From positions 2,542,001-2,606,000 of the forward strand of contig JAQSEB010000033.1 in NCBI GenBank assembly GCA_030063045.1: a stretch of DNA of 64,000 bases. The letters are read 5' to 3'. Below are positions 23,822 through 34,599 of the stretch, one piece after another. This DNA comes from Pratylenchus scribneri (Eukaryota > Nematoda > Chromadorea > Rhabditida > Pratylenchidae). The notes beneath the pieces are model-generated. The model searched no databases. It saw only the letters and a list, made by a program, of their open reading frames with translations, and was not told the DNA's origin. The first letter of the stretch is position 1. Each line of letters starts with the position of its first letter. A program made the translations under genes and the position numbers.

Positions 23822-24465
23822 GTGTTTTTGCTTAGAATAATTCCGCCTGTTTTGCGTTTTTGCTTAGAATAATTCCGCCTGTTTTGTGTTTTCGCCTTAG
23901 AATAATTCCGCCTGTTTTGTGTTTTTGCTTAGAATAATTCCGCCTGTTTTTGTGTTTTCGCTTAGAATAATTCCGCCTGTTTTGTGTTTTCGCTTAGAAT
24001 AATTCCGCCTGTTTTGTGTTGTCGCTTAGAATAATTCCGCCTGTTTTGTGTTTTCGCTTAGAATAATTCCGCCTGTTTTGTGTTTTCGCTTAGTAATTCC
24101 GCCTGTTTTGTGTTTTCGCTTAGAATAATTCCGCCTGTTTTGTTTTCGCTTAGAATAATTCCGCCTGTTTTGTGTTTTCACTTAGAATAATTCCGCCTGT
24201 TTTGTGTTGTCGCTTAGAATAATTCCGCCTGTTTTTGTGTTTTCGCTTAGAATAATTCCGCCTGTTTTGTGTTTTCGCTTAGAATAATTCCGCCTGTTTT
24301 GTGTTGTCGCTTAGAATAATTCCGCCTGTTTTGTGTTTTCGCTTAGAATAATTCCGCCTGTTTTGTGTTGTCGCTTAGAATAATTCCGCCTGTTTTGTGT
24401 TGTCGCTTAGAATAATTCCGCCTGTTTTGTTTTCGCTTAGAATAATTCCGCCTGTTTGTTTTTCA
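23822..24465 (+). repeat. 32-bp satellite, array 2
   Basis: About 20 tandem units of the 32-bp repeat (core AGAATAATTCCGCCTG). Several units carry TTGTCGC in place of TTTTCGC, and these variants are interspersed, a sign of local homogenisation of a variant. Confidence 0.95.
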
Positions 24466-26197
24466 TCTAACTTTTATAATGAAAAATTCTAGATTTATCT
24501 AATGTTTTTTTCTTATTTTTTACAAATAATAGACGAACATTTTGGCCGCGTCTGGCCTCCCTCTTTTCATTTTTTTGCTAAAATATGCATCACCCTAAAT
24601 GTGGCTCTCCCCTCCCATCCTCCATATTTTTGGCCATAAAAGGACACCACAAAATGTGTGGAAAATTGGACGAAGAAGCAAAAGAAGGGTTGAATGGTTG
24701 GGAATGGGGGGACACTAAAAATGGAATAGGGGAAAACGAATGGTGGAAAGGGCCAAGGGGAAATGTGCGGATTTGCATTTTTTCGCACCTTTCGCCCATC
24801 ACAGTGAGTGGCCCACCCCACACCCTTCACAATAATCCAAACACAATTGTCCATTTGGGGCTGGGGGCCGAATTATTATTATGCAATGCAAAAGCAACAG
24901 CCAGAAGGGCTGAATGTGAATTGTTGGTTTAGGGAATTGACTGTGAATATGTTTATTTATTTGTTGGTTGCTGGATGATTTTTTTGTTGTGGATTGCTCA
25001 AATTTTATAAGAGTTAAAATTGGGGGCATCGTAATTTGATCATTAGAGGAAATTGGGGAAAATGGCTAGCCAAAAAATGAGAAAATGGGATTAAATATTT
25101 TGAATTTACTGCGCAATTTGTCAAAATGAAAGGAGGACTTAACTAAGCTTATAGATTGGGGAAAGTTTATATTTTCCAAAAATGTCGAGTGAAGAGTCCC
25201 TCTCTTTACTTTGGAAAATTGTGGTCTTAACTGATTAGTGATTACGTTCCAAATATTGAAATGAGATTAAATTGAGGGACCATCTGGTTTTTGAAACACT
25301 TGCTCGTATTTGCTTGTATTTGGCCCCAGAAAAGGGTTAGGCAAATGCCAATTTGGTTAAGTTCCATCATATTAGCATTGGCACCTCAAATCCCCTTCTT
25401 TATTATCAGATTAATTTGCCCTCCTTCCTACTGTCAAAAAGTTAATTTAAGAAAAGTGACACTGGGGCAAAAATGATGGCATATTATCTGATGTGAGGGA
25501 AATGGGTGGCTTTTTGAGGGGGAAAATGGAAAGGTGCGTTGACGAATTTGTGGCATTTTTGGGGTGTGGTTGTGGAGGAGGGGCCAGAAAAGCATCTGCT
25601 CCTCCGGCAATTGCCAATGATGATGAGGTGGATTTTGGCAATGTGGCATTTTAATGAATGGGACCCTGTGAATTGATGAAATTGGGGGAAGGTGAGAGGA
25701 AAGTGGTGGCAGAGGGGACAATTGGACAATTGGCTAAAGTGGGTGATTGAAGGGAGTGGCAAAGGGGGCGCGGGGATTATCCCCTTTAGTGGAAGGGGGG
25801 AGGGGAATTTCGACAATGGCACACGATTATTGGTGTGTCATTGAGGTGAAAATGTGGATGGATTTTAGGGGATTTTTGGCCACCACATTCAACTTGAAAT
25901 GAGGACTGGGGAAAATTGGGGGCCGTGTTTTTTTTTGATGGGCCACTATTCAATTGTGGCACAGAGTGGATTTTTGGGCTAATGGAAAATGGGGGAAGTT
26001 GAATTGGTTTTGGGCTAAATTGGTCCAAATTCAAGTGGAAATTTGGGTGGAGGACAAATCCTCAATTAATGGGCTCATTTTTAATGGGAAAATGGGAATT
26101 TGGGCAATTGAATTGGCCTATTTTGTGATGGCTAAAAATTAATTCCGTGAATAAAATTGCCTAAAAATATAAAAATTACTCAAAAATGTTGAAAAAA
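24466..26197. other. Intergenic, no gene seen
   Basis: GGCC-rich DNA without a supported gene. A minus-strand stretch at 25447-25822 is polar and Pro/Ser-rich in one frame, but I found no splice or family evidence. Confidence 0.45.
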
Positions 26198-26315
26198 GCT
26201 TACGACACCCCCGATTCCCAGGACGTCTCCGTTCCAAGTACTAAGGGGGCCCAGCGTTGCTTAACTTGCCAGATCGGACGGGATGGCGTGCATTCAACGC
26301 GGTATGGTCGTAAGC
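26198..26315 (-). rRNA. rrn-5S: 5S ribosomal RNA, copy 2 (consensus-like)
   Basis: 118-nt 5S rRNA on the minus strand. Both ends pair perfectly (GCTTACGAC with GTCGTAAGC), the internal CCCGTCCGATC and TTAGTACTTGG blocks are canonical, and a TTTTTT terminator follows. Of the three copies this one looks most likely to be functional. Its 50-bp downstream flank is nearly identical to that of copy 3. Confidence 0.96.
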
Positions 26316-26335
26316 GATTGGGTGGGGATGGGAAT

Positions 26336-26346
26336 GGATATTTAAA
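26336..26346 (-). promoter_or_regulatory. TATA-like element upstream of 5S copy 2
   Basis: TTTAAATATCC at about -31 to -21, followed by a pyrimidine-rich block (CCCCACCC), as in the other two 5S copies. Confidence 0.75.
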
Positions 26347-27216
26347 GGAAGAAGGAAATGGGAATTAAAGGGGTATTGGTTGGAAGAATGAGAGAAATTC
26401 CAGGATAAAAATTTTATAATTTTTATCAGCCAAAAAATGAACCGTCAGTTCCATAATTTAAGAGGAAATAAAAGGGAAAAGAGCAGTTTTGTCAGCTAAT
26501 TGACTAGCCAAAATTGCATTTTAAAATAATTTTCGGGTATTTGGCCCAAAATTTAATTAGAAGGGTAAAATATTTAGCTGATAAGATGGAAGGGAATCGA
26601 AGCCGCCCTCCAAATTCCATATTGGTTTTGACCATCATTCCCGATTGAATATTTGCCTCTTTTCCCTAAAATGGACTCCAACTCCCCTTTCCACATTTTC
26701 CATTAATTCTCCTCTCCAAATTTTCCCGTCCGTCCATTCGTTAATCCAAAATCGGATTTGCCCCATTCCCCGTCCCTTTGCTGTCCTTTTTTGGCCGTCT
26801 TTGTTTGTTTGTTTGCCTTTTTTTCCCCTTTCCCCATCAAAAATTGGGTGGTGATTTTGGCCAAGAATAAAAGGCAAAAATGCGGTCAGAGGCGTTCAAG
26901 CGGCCAAAACAAAAAGTCAAGAAGGCCAAAAGGAGGCAAAGGCAGAGGATTTGAAGGACTCTATGATGCCCTTTGATGGCGGATAAATGTGCGCCGCCTT
27001 TTTGATTGCCAAGGCAAAAATGAAGAGAGGCTTATATTTTGCCGCTAATCCAAATATCCATCAATCTTCTCCGTATATATCCGCTTCATCAAATATAAAT
27101 ACGCGCATTTTTGCCTTTTTTGTTTGCAATTCGGTATAAATTCAATGAATAAATGATGGATATAAATATAATATATTTTTTTGAAGAGAAACATTTCAAT
27201 ACTTTTGAACACATTC
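26347..27216. other. Intergenic, no gene seen
   Basis: No supported gene; GGCC-rich and poly-purine/pyrimidine segments only. Confidence 0.5.
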
Positions 27217-27675
27217 TTTTGGTCATATCTCAGCAAGGCTTTAGCCAATTTTGGTAGGCGAAAAACCATTTAAAAGCCTAAAATGACCTCTAAAAATGGC
27301 TCAAAATATTTTCTACCACCTGTTTTTAATTCACTTTTTTTTATCAGAATTCGCCGGATAACATTTCAGTGCCAACATTTCAGAATCTTGGCTTTCTTTT
27401 GGCCATATCTCAACAAGGCATTAGCCATTGAACGCGATGCCTAAAGTGTCCTCTAAAAAGTGGCTATAAAATATTTATAAAATTTTCATTTAAAAAGGTA
27501 GCATGTCTTTGAGTGTAATAAACCCGAATGTTTTGAAAAAAGTCACTTATTTTACAAATTTTTTAATTTACAAAAAAAAAAATAGGAAAGCCACTTTTTT
27601 AGAGAACATTTATGGCTTTAAAATGTCATATCGCCTTCCTGAATTGGTTGTTTCCTTGTTGAGATATGGCCAAAA
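27217..27675. repeat. Foldback family A, composite copy 5
   Basis: Two left arms in a row (from 27217 and from 27407) and one right arm ending GATATGGCCAAAAG at 27675. It looks like a nested or partly duplicated element. Confidence 0.7.
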
Positions 27676-28477
27676 GAAGGCAACAAAGAGATAAAAATAT
27701 GCTCAATTTTATTCGGGTTTTGAGCGGCTGGTAAACCCAAAATGGAGTAATTCCTCAACAATTTCGTTAAACAATTTTGCGCACACGGAAGATGAAAGAT
27801 GGGTTTTGGGCGCAAAGCAATAATTTGGGTGGCGCACAAAACGACAATGGGAGTGCCAGCCAACACACAATAAAAAGAGAAGAGACCTTGAATTTGGTGG
27901 AGAATGGACTTCCGATGAGAAATCTTCAGGATGAACCAAACAAATTCATTTCATGCTAATAAATGTGAAAGGGGGAATGACCATGAAAAATTCGTCTTTC
28001 AATTCTGCCAAAACACTTCAGAATTCACCCTCTACTTTAAGGAGAATATTGCGTGAGGGGAATTCAAATGTGTCTTAATTTTATTAATTATTTTGGTGCC
28101 AAAATCTGACCAATAAAAGAGAATATTGTATTTTCATGAAATATTATCATTATTTAGTCAATTATTTATTTATTTTGCGATAAAGTCCCAGAATGAATGA
28201 GGGAAAATATGGAGGGGGGGGGGGGGGGGGGGAGAATATGATGATCAAGGCGAGTGGCTAGGGGAAATATAAATAATTGGCACTCACTCAACATTAGAGT
28301 ATCGGCGGCAAAATAAATAAACATCGGCGTTCGCCCTCATCAAAACATCCATCTTTCTTCTGTTCCGCCACTTCCCTCCGGAGAGTCCATCAAGGGGTGG
28401 AATGAATGGATCAACAAATATGCAACCACGCAAAATTATAATTTTAAAGGGGAGAATCCTTCGGATAGATTACTCTT
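27676..28477. other. Intergenic with a poly-G tract
   Basis: No supported gene. A run of 17 or so G residues lies near 28215-28232, preceded by a purine-rich stretch. Confidence 0.5.
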
Positions 28478-29446
28478 TGTGTTTTCGCTTAGAATAATTC
28501 CGCCTCTTTTGTGTTTTCGCTTAGAATAATTCCGCCTCTTTTGTGTTTTCGCTTAGAATAATTCCGCCTCTTTTGTGTTTTCGCTTAGAATAATTCCGCC
28601 TGTTTTGTGTTTCCGCTTAGAATAATTCCGCCTGTTTTGTGTTTTCGCTTAGAATAATTCCGCCTGTTTTGTGTTTTCGCTTAGAATAATTCCGCTTGTT
28701 TTTGTGTTTTCGATTAGAATAATTCCGCCTGTTTGTGTTTTCGCTTAGAATAATTCCGCCTGTTTTGTGTTTTCGATTAGAATAATTCCGCCTGTTTTGT
28801 GTTTTCGCTTAGAATAATTCCGCCTGTTTTGTGTTTTCGATTAGAATAATTCCGCCTGTTTTGTGTTTTCGCTAGAATAATTCCGCCTGTTTTGTGTTTT
28901 CGCTTAGAATAATTCCGCCTGTTTTGTGTTTTCGCTTAGAATAATTCCGCCTCTTTTGTGTTTTCGCTTAGAATAATTCCGCCTCTTTTGTGTTTTCGCT
29001 TAGAATAATTCCGCCTCTTTTGTGTTTTCGCTTAGAATAATTCCGCCTGTTTTGTGTTTCCGCTTAGAATAATTCCGCCTGTTTTGTGTTTTCGCTTAGA
29101 ATAATTCCGCCTGTTTTGTGTTTTCGCTTAGAATAATTCCGCTTGTTTTTGTGTTTTCGATTAGAATAATTCCGCCTGTTTGTGTTTTCGCTTAGAATAA
29201 TTCCGCCTGTTTTGTGTTTTCGATTAGAATAATTCCGCCTGTTTTGTGTTTTCGCTTAGAATAATTCCGCCTGTTTTGTGTTTTCGATTAGAATAATTCC
29301 GCCTGTTTTGTGTTTTCGCTAGAATAATTCCGCCTGTTTTGTGTTTTCGCTTAGAATAATTCCGCCTGTTTTGTGTTTTTGCTTAGAATAAATCCGCCTG
29401 TTTTGTGTTTTCGCTTAGAATAATTCCGCCTGTTTTGTGTTTTCAC
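28478..29446 (+). repeat. 32-bp satellite, array 3, with 447-bp higher-order repeat
   Basis: About 30 units of the 32-bp repeat. The variant units (three CCTCTTTT units, a TTTCCGC unit, several TTCGATTAG units and one TTCGCTAG deletion) recur in the same order 447 bp apart: 28500/28947, 28532/28979, 28611/29058, 28872/29319. This is a two-copy higher-order repeat made by duplication of a 14-unit block. Confidence 0.95.
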
Positions 29447-30893
29447 CAGAGGAAATGCAACAAGGTAAAGGAGGAGGGTTCCTTTGAAGGGGCTTTCTAC
29501 AAGGGATGTAATAAAAGGAGTGTCCATTTCAGAAGGACATTATTCTCCCTTGGATAGTAAATTATTGGTGTGGGTGGGGTGGATGGATGGATTGCCCGGA
29601 CAAATCGGATGAGTGAGTGAGTCGTGCAGCCCCCGTCAAGGCCGGTGGGAAGTGGGGGCTAATTAGAAGGGAGGAAGCAATCCAATATCCAAAGGGGTTC
29701 GACTGGTCAAAATGGTTGGGGAAATGGAATGAGGAATTGCCGACATGGATGAATGGATGGCAAATGGCATGATGGATGGCACACCACCCTCCCTATTCCA
29801 ATTCATCATTGCCCAAAGAGTTGATTTATCTGATCGCCGGCGCGATTGGATGGGGAAATGGGAGGCTGGTTAATTAGAGGGAGGAAATTGGAATTGGAAT
29901 GGCGAATTGATGGATTGGAAGGCATACCGTACCCTTTCACCGAGAGAGGAATCATGCCGAAAGGCAAACAAATGTTTACCTTTCGAATATTCGGAGAGTG
30001 ACAATGACAAGGAATAGTGGACAAAAAGATTCAATAAGGCTCTTATGTGCCATTGATTTGAAAGATGTCGAAAATGTGCGCGACATTTCACTCGATATTA
30101 TACCTCTCTCGGATGAGGGCACTTCCTCTAGTTTTATCAATAAGAATACGGTAATGAATAATGAAAAAGTTTACAAAATATTAAAAGTGGGGGTTGGATT
30201 TTTCGAATATATTTGGAGAGGATAACAAAACATTGGAAAAGGCATTTTTATACCACTAATTTGAATATGTAGAAAATGTCACTTCATATTATACCCCTGA
30301 AATTAGGATAATTTCCCTTAAAAATTGTGAATGCCAAAATTAAGCGATGTTAGAAAATATCAAAAATATTTAGCCTTCCTAAAATGGCATTGAATTTGAT
30401 TATCGCTTTACCTGATGAAAGGTCATACCAAATGGTTAGGTATAAGTATCAAAAATTCGGTCGCCCTTCCTTTTTGACTTTGTAATCGCCAATCCTCCCA
30501 TCGAAGTGCTAATAAAAAATGTGTCGAAAAGGGTAAAAGCCGCCGGTAAAAAGAAAATGGCAATTGGAAAGGGAATTGCAGCGGCAAAAGTCAAAAAAAG
30601 GTGAATGGAATGGCCCATAAATTTGCGTCCATAAATTTGTGTGAACAGCGCGAGAAGGAAAAAAAGCCAAAAGAAGGCAAAAATGTAGGGGGAAAATGGC
30701 AAAGGATTAATTAAGGAAAGGGAATTTTGGGCAAAAAATATATGCATTGGGATTAGGCCAAAGTCGGCCTTTATTTAGATTAGCGTTTAATTATGACTTT
30801 TATTTACGAAAATATAATATTTTGAAAATTTACAAAATTATCTACAAATTTTTTAAGAGATAGTAAACATTTTGGGCTTATTCTTTTGGCCAT
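29447..30893. other. Intergenic, no gene seen
   Basis: No supported gene. Short open frames near 29998-30225 and 30436-30747 lack domains. Confidence 0.5.
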
Positions 30894-31361
30894 ATCTCAA
30901 CAAGGAAGCAACCAGTTCAGGAAGGCGATATGCCATTTGAAAGCCCTAAATGTCCTCTAAAAAGTGGCTTAACTAATTTTTTGAAAATTAATAAAATTTT
31001 TAAATTAAGCGGCTTTGCCTCTAGAAATTCGGGTTTTATCATACTCAAAGACATGTAACTTTTTTTAAAAGATGGATTTCAAGGATATTTTTTAGCCAAT
31101 TTTTAAAGGACTCTTTGGGCTTTCAAAATTTATATCCCTTCCAAAATTGGCTAATACCTCGGTGAGATATGACCAAAAGAATGGCCCAAATTCTGAAATG
31201 TCTGCAGTGAATATCATCAGGCAAATTTTGATTGTGAAAAAAGTGAATTAAAAAGAGGTGATAGAAAATATTTTAGAGCCACTTTGCAGAGCATATTTAG
31301 AGTTTTCCAATGGTATATAGCCTTCCTAGATTGGCTTTTGCCTCGCTGAGATATGGCCAAA
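30894..31361. repeat. Foldback family A, composite copy 6
   Basis: One left arm (TTTTGGCCATATCTCAAC), a first right arm ending near 31179 and a second right arm ending GAGATATGGCCAAAA at 31361. About 470 bp. Confidence 0.7.
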
Positions 31362-32050
31362 AAACAACAGTCTTGATTTCTAAAATATCATATCACCGGC
31401 CAATTTTGATAGGGAAAAAGTGAATTAGAAGGAAAATGAGAAAGCCAATTGAAGATTTGTGGCTTAAGGGGAGAAAGGAGGGTGTCGAAGGTCATTTCAC
31501 TCTAATTCGGGCCAAAAATTGACTGGTCATATATGAAGAAGGGGGCAAAAAAAGAGGGGAAGGCACATTATTGGATTTGCCGTGGGTGTTTTTTTGAAGG
31601 AGTATCCAATGAATGGACAGAGTACAGAGGGGGGAATAAGGAGTCAAATGAGAAGAGGGACGATGGATACGGATATATTCATTGGCCTTCTGAAATGAAA
31701 GATCGAATGACTCTTGGGGGCCATCCGGAGGGACCCGAAATTAGGAGGGGGAAGGCTCAATTCACTGTGGCTACTGAATGAGAAGGAGAATTGGGGCAAA
31801 AGGATGAATGGATTTGGATTGGAAGGCCGAAAACACATCTGCTTTGCCCACACACAAAATTGCTCGACTTCTTCTTCTTCTCCCGGGTGACAAGCAATTA
31901 TCTTCCTTCCTCGTTTTATGAATTTTTTCCTTTATTTTCCATTTTTTTTTTGAAATATTGAGAAGGAAATTTTTTGTAAATGTTTAAAAAAATATTTCTT
32001 TGAATAAAATTGCCTAAAAATATAAAAATTACTCAAAAATGTTGAAAAAA
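31362..32050. other. Intergenic, no gene seen
   Basis: No supported gene. Mixed purine-rich DNA up to the 5S copy. Confidence 0.5.
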
Positions 32051-32168
32051 GCTTACGACACCCCCGATTCCCAGGACGTCTCCGTTCCAAGTACTATGGG
32101 GGCCCAGCGTTGCTTAACTTGCCAGATCGGACGGGATGGCGTGCATTCAACGCGGTATGGTCGTAAGC
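32051..32168 (-). rRNA. rrn-5S: 5S ribosomal RNA, copy 3
   Basis: 118-nt 5S rRNA on the minus strand with pairing ends and a TTTTTT terminator. It differs from copy 2 at one base: CCCATAGTACTTGG in place of CCCTTAGTACTTGG, next to the internal control region. It shares about 50 bp of 3' flank with copy 2, so the duplicated unit was larger than the RNA. Confidence 0.95.
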
Positions 32169-32188
32169 GGTAGGGTGGGAATGGAAAT

Positions 32189-32199
32189 GGATATTTAAA
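32189..32199 (-). promoter_or_regulatory. TATA-like element upstream of 5S copy 3
   Basis: TTTAAATATCC at about -31 to -21 from the 5S start, with the same following pyrimidine-rich stretch as the other copies. Confidence 0.75.
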
Positions 32200-32764
32200 G
32201 AGGGGAAAGGGAGAAATGGAGGCAATGTGGAAGAGGGAGAGCAGAAAAAGGGGAATTGGTGAAATGAGGGAAAATTAATCATTTAAAAGCAAAAAATTTT
32301 TAACAGCCAAAAATCTAATTTATTTAATTAAATCATTAAAAATTAAAATGGAAATATTATAATTATAATTAGATTCCTCTCCGCTTTCATTCAAATTAAT
32401 TAATTCAATGAATTCGCGCACACTTTTATGTGATGCCGAAAATGGATGGCGGCATAAAATATAAAAGGACCCATCAAAATGAATTTGGGGGATTGATGAA
32501 TGGGTAGATGGGTGGTGGATTGACTCCCAAATGAATGTGGTGTGATTTTGGCGGGTTGGCGGCGGCATTCTTTTTGTGCGCGAAACAAAACCCATTGTTT
32601 TGGCAGCCATTCAAGCGAATTCATTTGGCTAAATTGTCAAAAATCATCAGGCCAGTATGGTCAAGAAAAATTAGCGGATAAAATAAGCCAAGGTCGAAAA
32701 ATACGAGAATAATAGAATTTTGTTAAAGGCACAATGCCGACTTTTTAGAACTTTCTGGGTATTC
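32200..32764. other. Intergenic, no gene seen
   Basis: No supported gene. A minus-strand frame at 32320-32610 is moderately polar but lacks splice and domain evidence. Confidence 0.45.
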
Positions 32765-33426
32765 TTTTGGCCATAGCTCAACAAGGAAGCAATGAATTCA
32801 TGGAGGCGATATGCCTTTTTAAAGCCCTAAATGCCCCCTAAAAAGTGGCTAATTTAATTTGCGAAATATTAAAACAATTTTCAAAATAAACGGCTCTTCC
32901 TCCAAAAATTCATATTTATTGTATTCAAAGCCATGTAATTATTTTTAAAAGATGAATTTCATAAAATTTAAAACGGCCAAATTGTAAAGAACACTTTAGG
33001 CTTTTCAATGGTATATTTCCTTCCAAAATTATCTGATGCCTTATTGAGTTAGAGGCAAAAGAATATAGCCCTCCTTGAAAGTTGGAGTTAATTATACTCA
33101 AAGACATCCAACATTATTAAAATATGAATTTTGTAAAATTTATAATGGCTTATTCGAAGAGGACACTTTAGGCTTTCCAACGATATATTGCCTTCCGAAA
33201 TTGGCTTTTGCATCGTTGAGCTATAGGCAAAGAATATGGCCCTTATTGAAAGGTCTCCTACCGTTGTCAAAAATTTGGGTTTATTGTATTCAAAGCCATG
33301 TAATTATTTTCTAAAAACGAATTTCATAAAATTTAAGATGGCATATTTATAGAGGACACTTTGGGCTTTCCAATGGTATATTGCCTTCCGAAATTGGTTG
33401 CTTCCCTACTGGACTATAAGCAAAAG
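32765..33426. repeat. Foldback family A, multi-arm cluster (copy 7)
   Basis: One left arm (TTTTGGCCATAGCTCAAC) followed by three successive right-arm-like segments ending near 33062, 33240 and 33426. The inner segment (TTTATTGTATTCAAAG...AAAATTTA) is repeated with each arm, so the right half was amplified in tandem. Confidence 0.7.
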
Positions 33427-34342
33427 AATGGCCCAGGTAATGAAATGTCCCTTACCGCTGTCGGGGAATGCCATAGTATGGAAAGGGTGGAAGAAGAAGA
33501 AGGGCAATTCGATTTTCTCCAATTAATTAGTGCCCCAAAGAGCCGGCCATTTCTTTCAAATTGAGAGGCAAAAAAAGAGGCGACAATGCCACCACATTTC
33601 ACCCTTTTCATTCTTTTGTGCCTTCGTCTTCGTGCTGTGTCCTTTTGTGCTATCCTTCAAGCGAATATGTTTTTGGCCCAATTGCCCAGAATCATCAGGG
33701 CCATGGTCAAAAAATTAACGAATAAAATAAGCCATGGTCGAAAAAGGAGACCAATAAAATTTTTTAAAAGGCGCAATGCTTGGTTATTTGCCAGAGAAAG
33801 CCATTGGTTGGGAAGGTGGATGGGAGTACCAAATACCAATTAATTAGTGCCCTTCCAAAATTGAGAGGCAAAAAAGAGGCGACAATGCCAACACATTTTC
33901 CCCCGCACCGAGGCTCCTTTTCATTCTTTTGTACCCCCCTCCCCCAATCTTCGCGCTGTGCCCTTTTGTGACCATTTTAAAAGTCGCATTCATTTATTTT
34001 GCCTTTTATTTAGGGAAAAATGCGCAAAATGAATGGAAGGCAAAAAGGGATGGAAGGTGAAAAGGAACAATAAGAAAAGGTGTTAAACAAAAGGGGAAAA
34101 CATGTGTGGAAAGAAAGGCATGGGCCCAAAAAATTTGCCTTTACATTTTGGATTTTGTCGGCAAAAATGAAAGAATCCTTTTTTCGTTGGTGAAGGGGAA
34201 AATTGCCAGTAGCGAAATTCAACATTTGTTTTTTTCATTTGTTTTGTTTCTTTAAAATGGCAGAATAAAAATGACACCAAAATTTGAGGATCTACATCTA
34301 CGACAATTGGTGATTGAATAAATTTAGCTTAGTAAAGAAGGC
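33427..34342. other. Intergenic with a short local duplication
   Basis: No supported gene. Segments near 33520-33650 and 33838-33970 resemble each other (CAATTAATTAGTGCCC, TTGAGAGGCAAAAAA, GAGGCGACAATGCCA, TTTTCATTCTTTTG), which points to a local duplication of about 300 bp. Confidence 0.55.
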
Positions 34343-34599
34343 TATAAAGCTTCCAGATTAATTTTTAAAGAATTTTATAGAACAAAAAATTGGCTATATA
34401 ATAATGATAACAAAAGAATTGGCCAATATCGGATATTTACTGAGTTATGGCCAAAAACAGCCAAAAGAATTTTTAATTAAACCAATGCTTTCTTTTTTGA
34501 ACATATAATTTCAGTAAATATCCAACATTAGCCAATACTTTTGATATTATTTTGTAACCAATTTTATGCTCTATAAAATGCAAATATCCTACAGCTTTA
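34343..34599. repeat. Foldback element family C
   Basis: Imperfect inverted repeat of about 257 bp. The left arm has ATATCGGATATTTACTGA and ATAATAATGATAACAAAAG; the right arm has TCAGTAAATATCCAACATTAG and TTTTGATATTATTTTGT. Only one copy is seen in this window. No coding capacity. Confidence 0.65.

Noticed and set aside
28478..29446. Satellite arrays considered as CRISPR-like
   Set aside because: Units are contiguous 32-bp tandem repeats with no unique spacers, in a eukaryotic genome.
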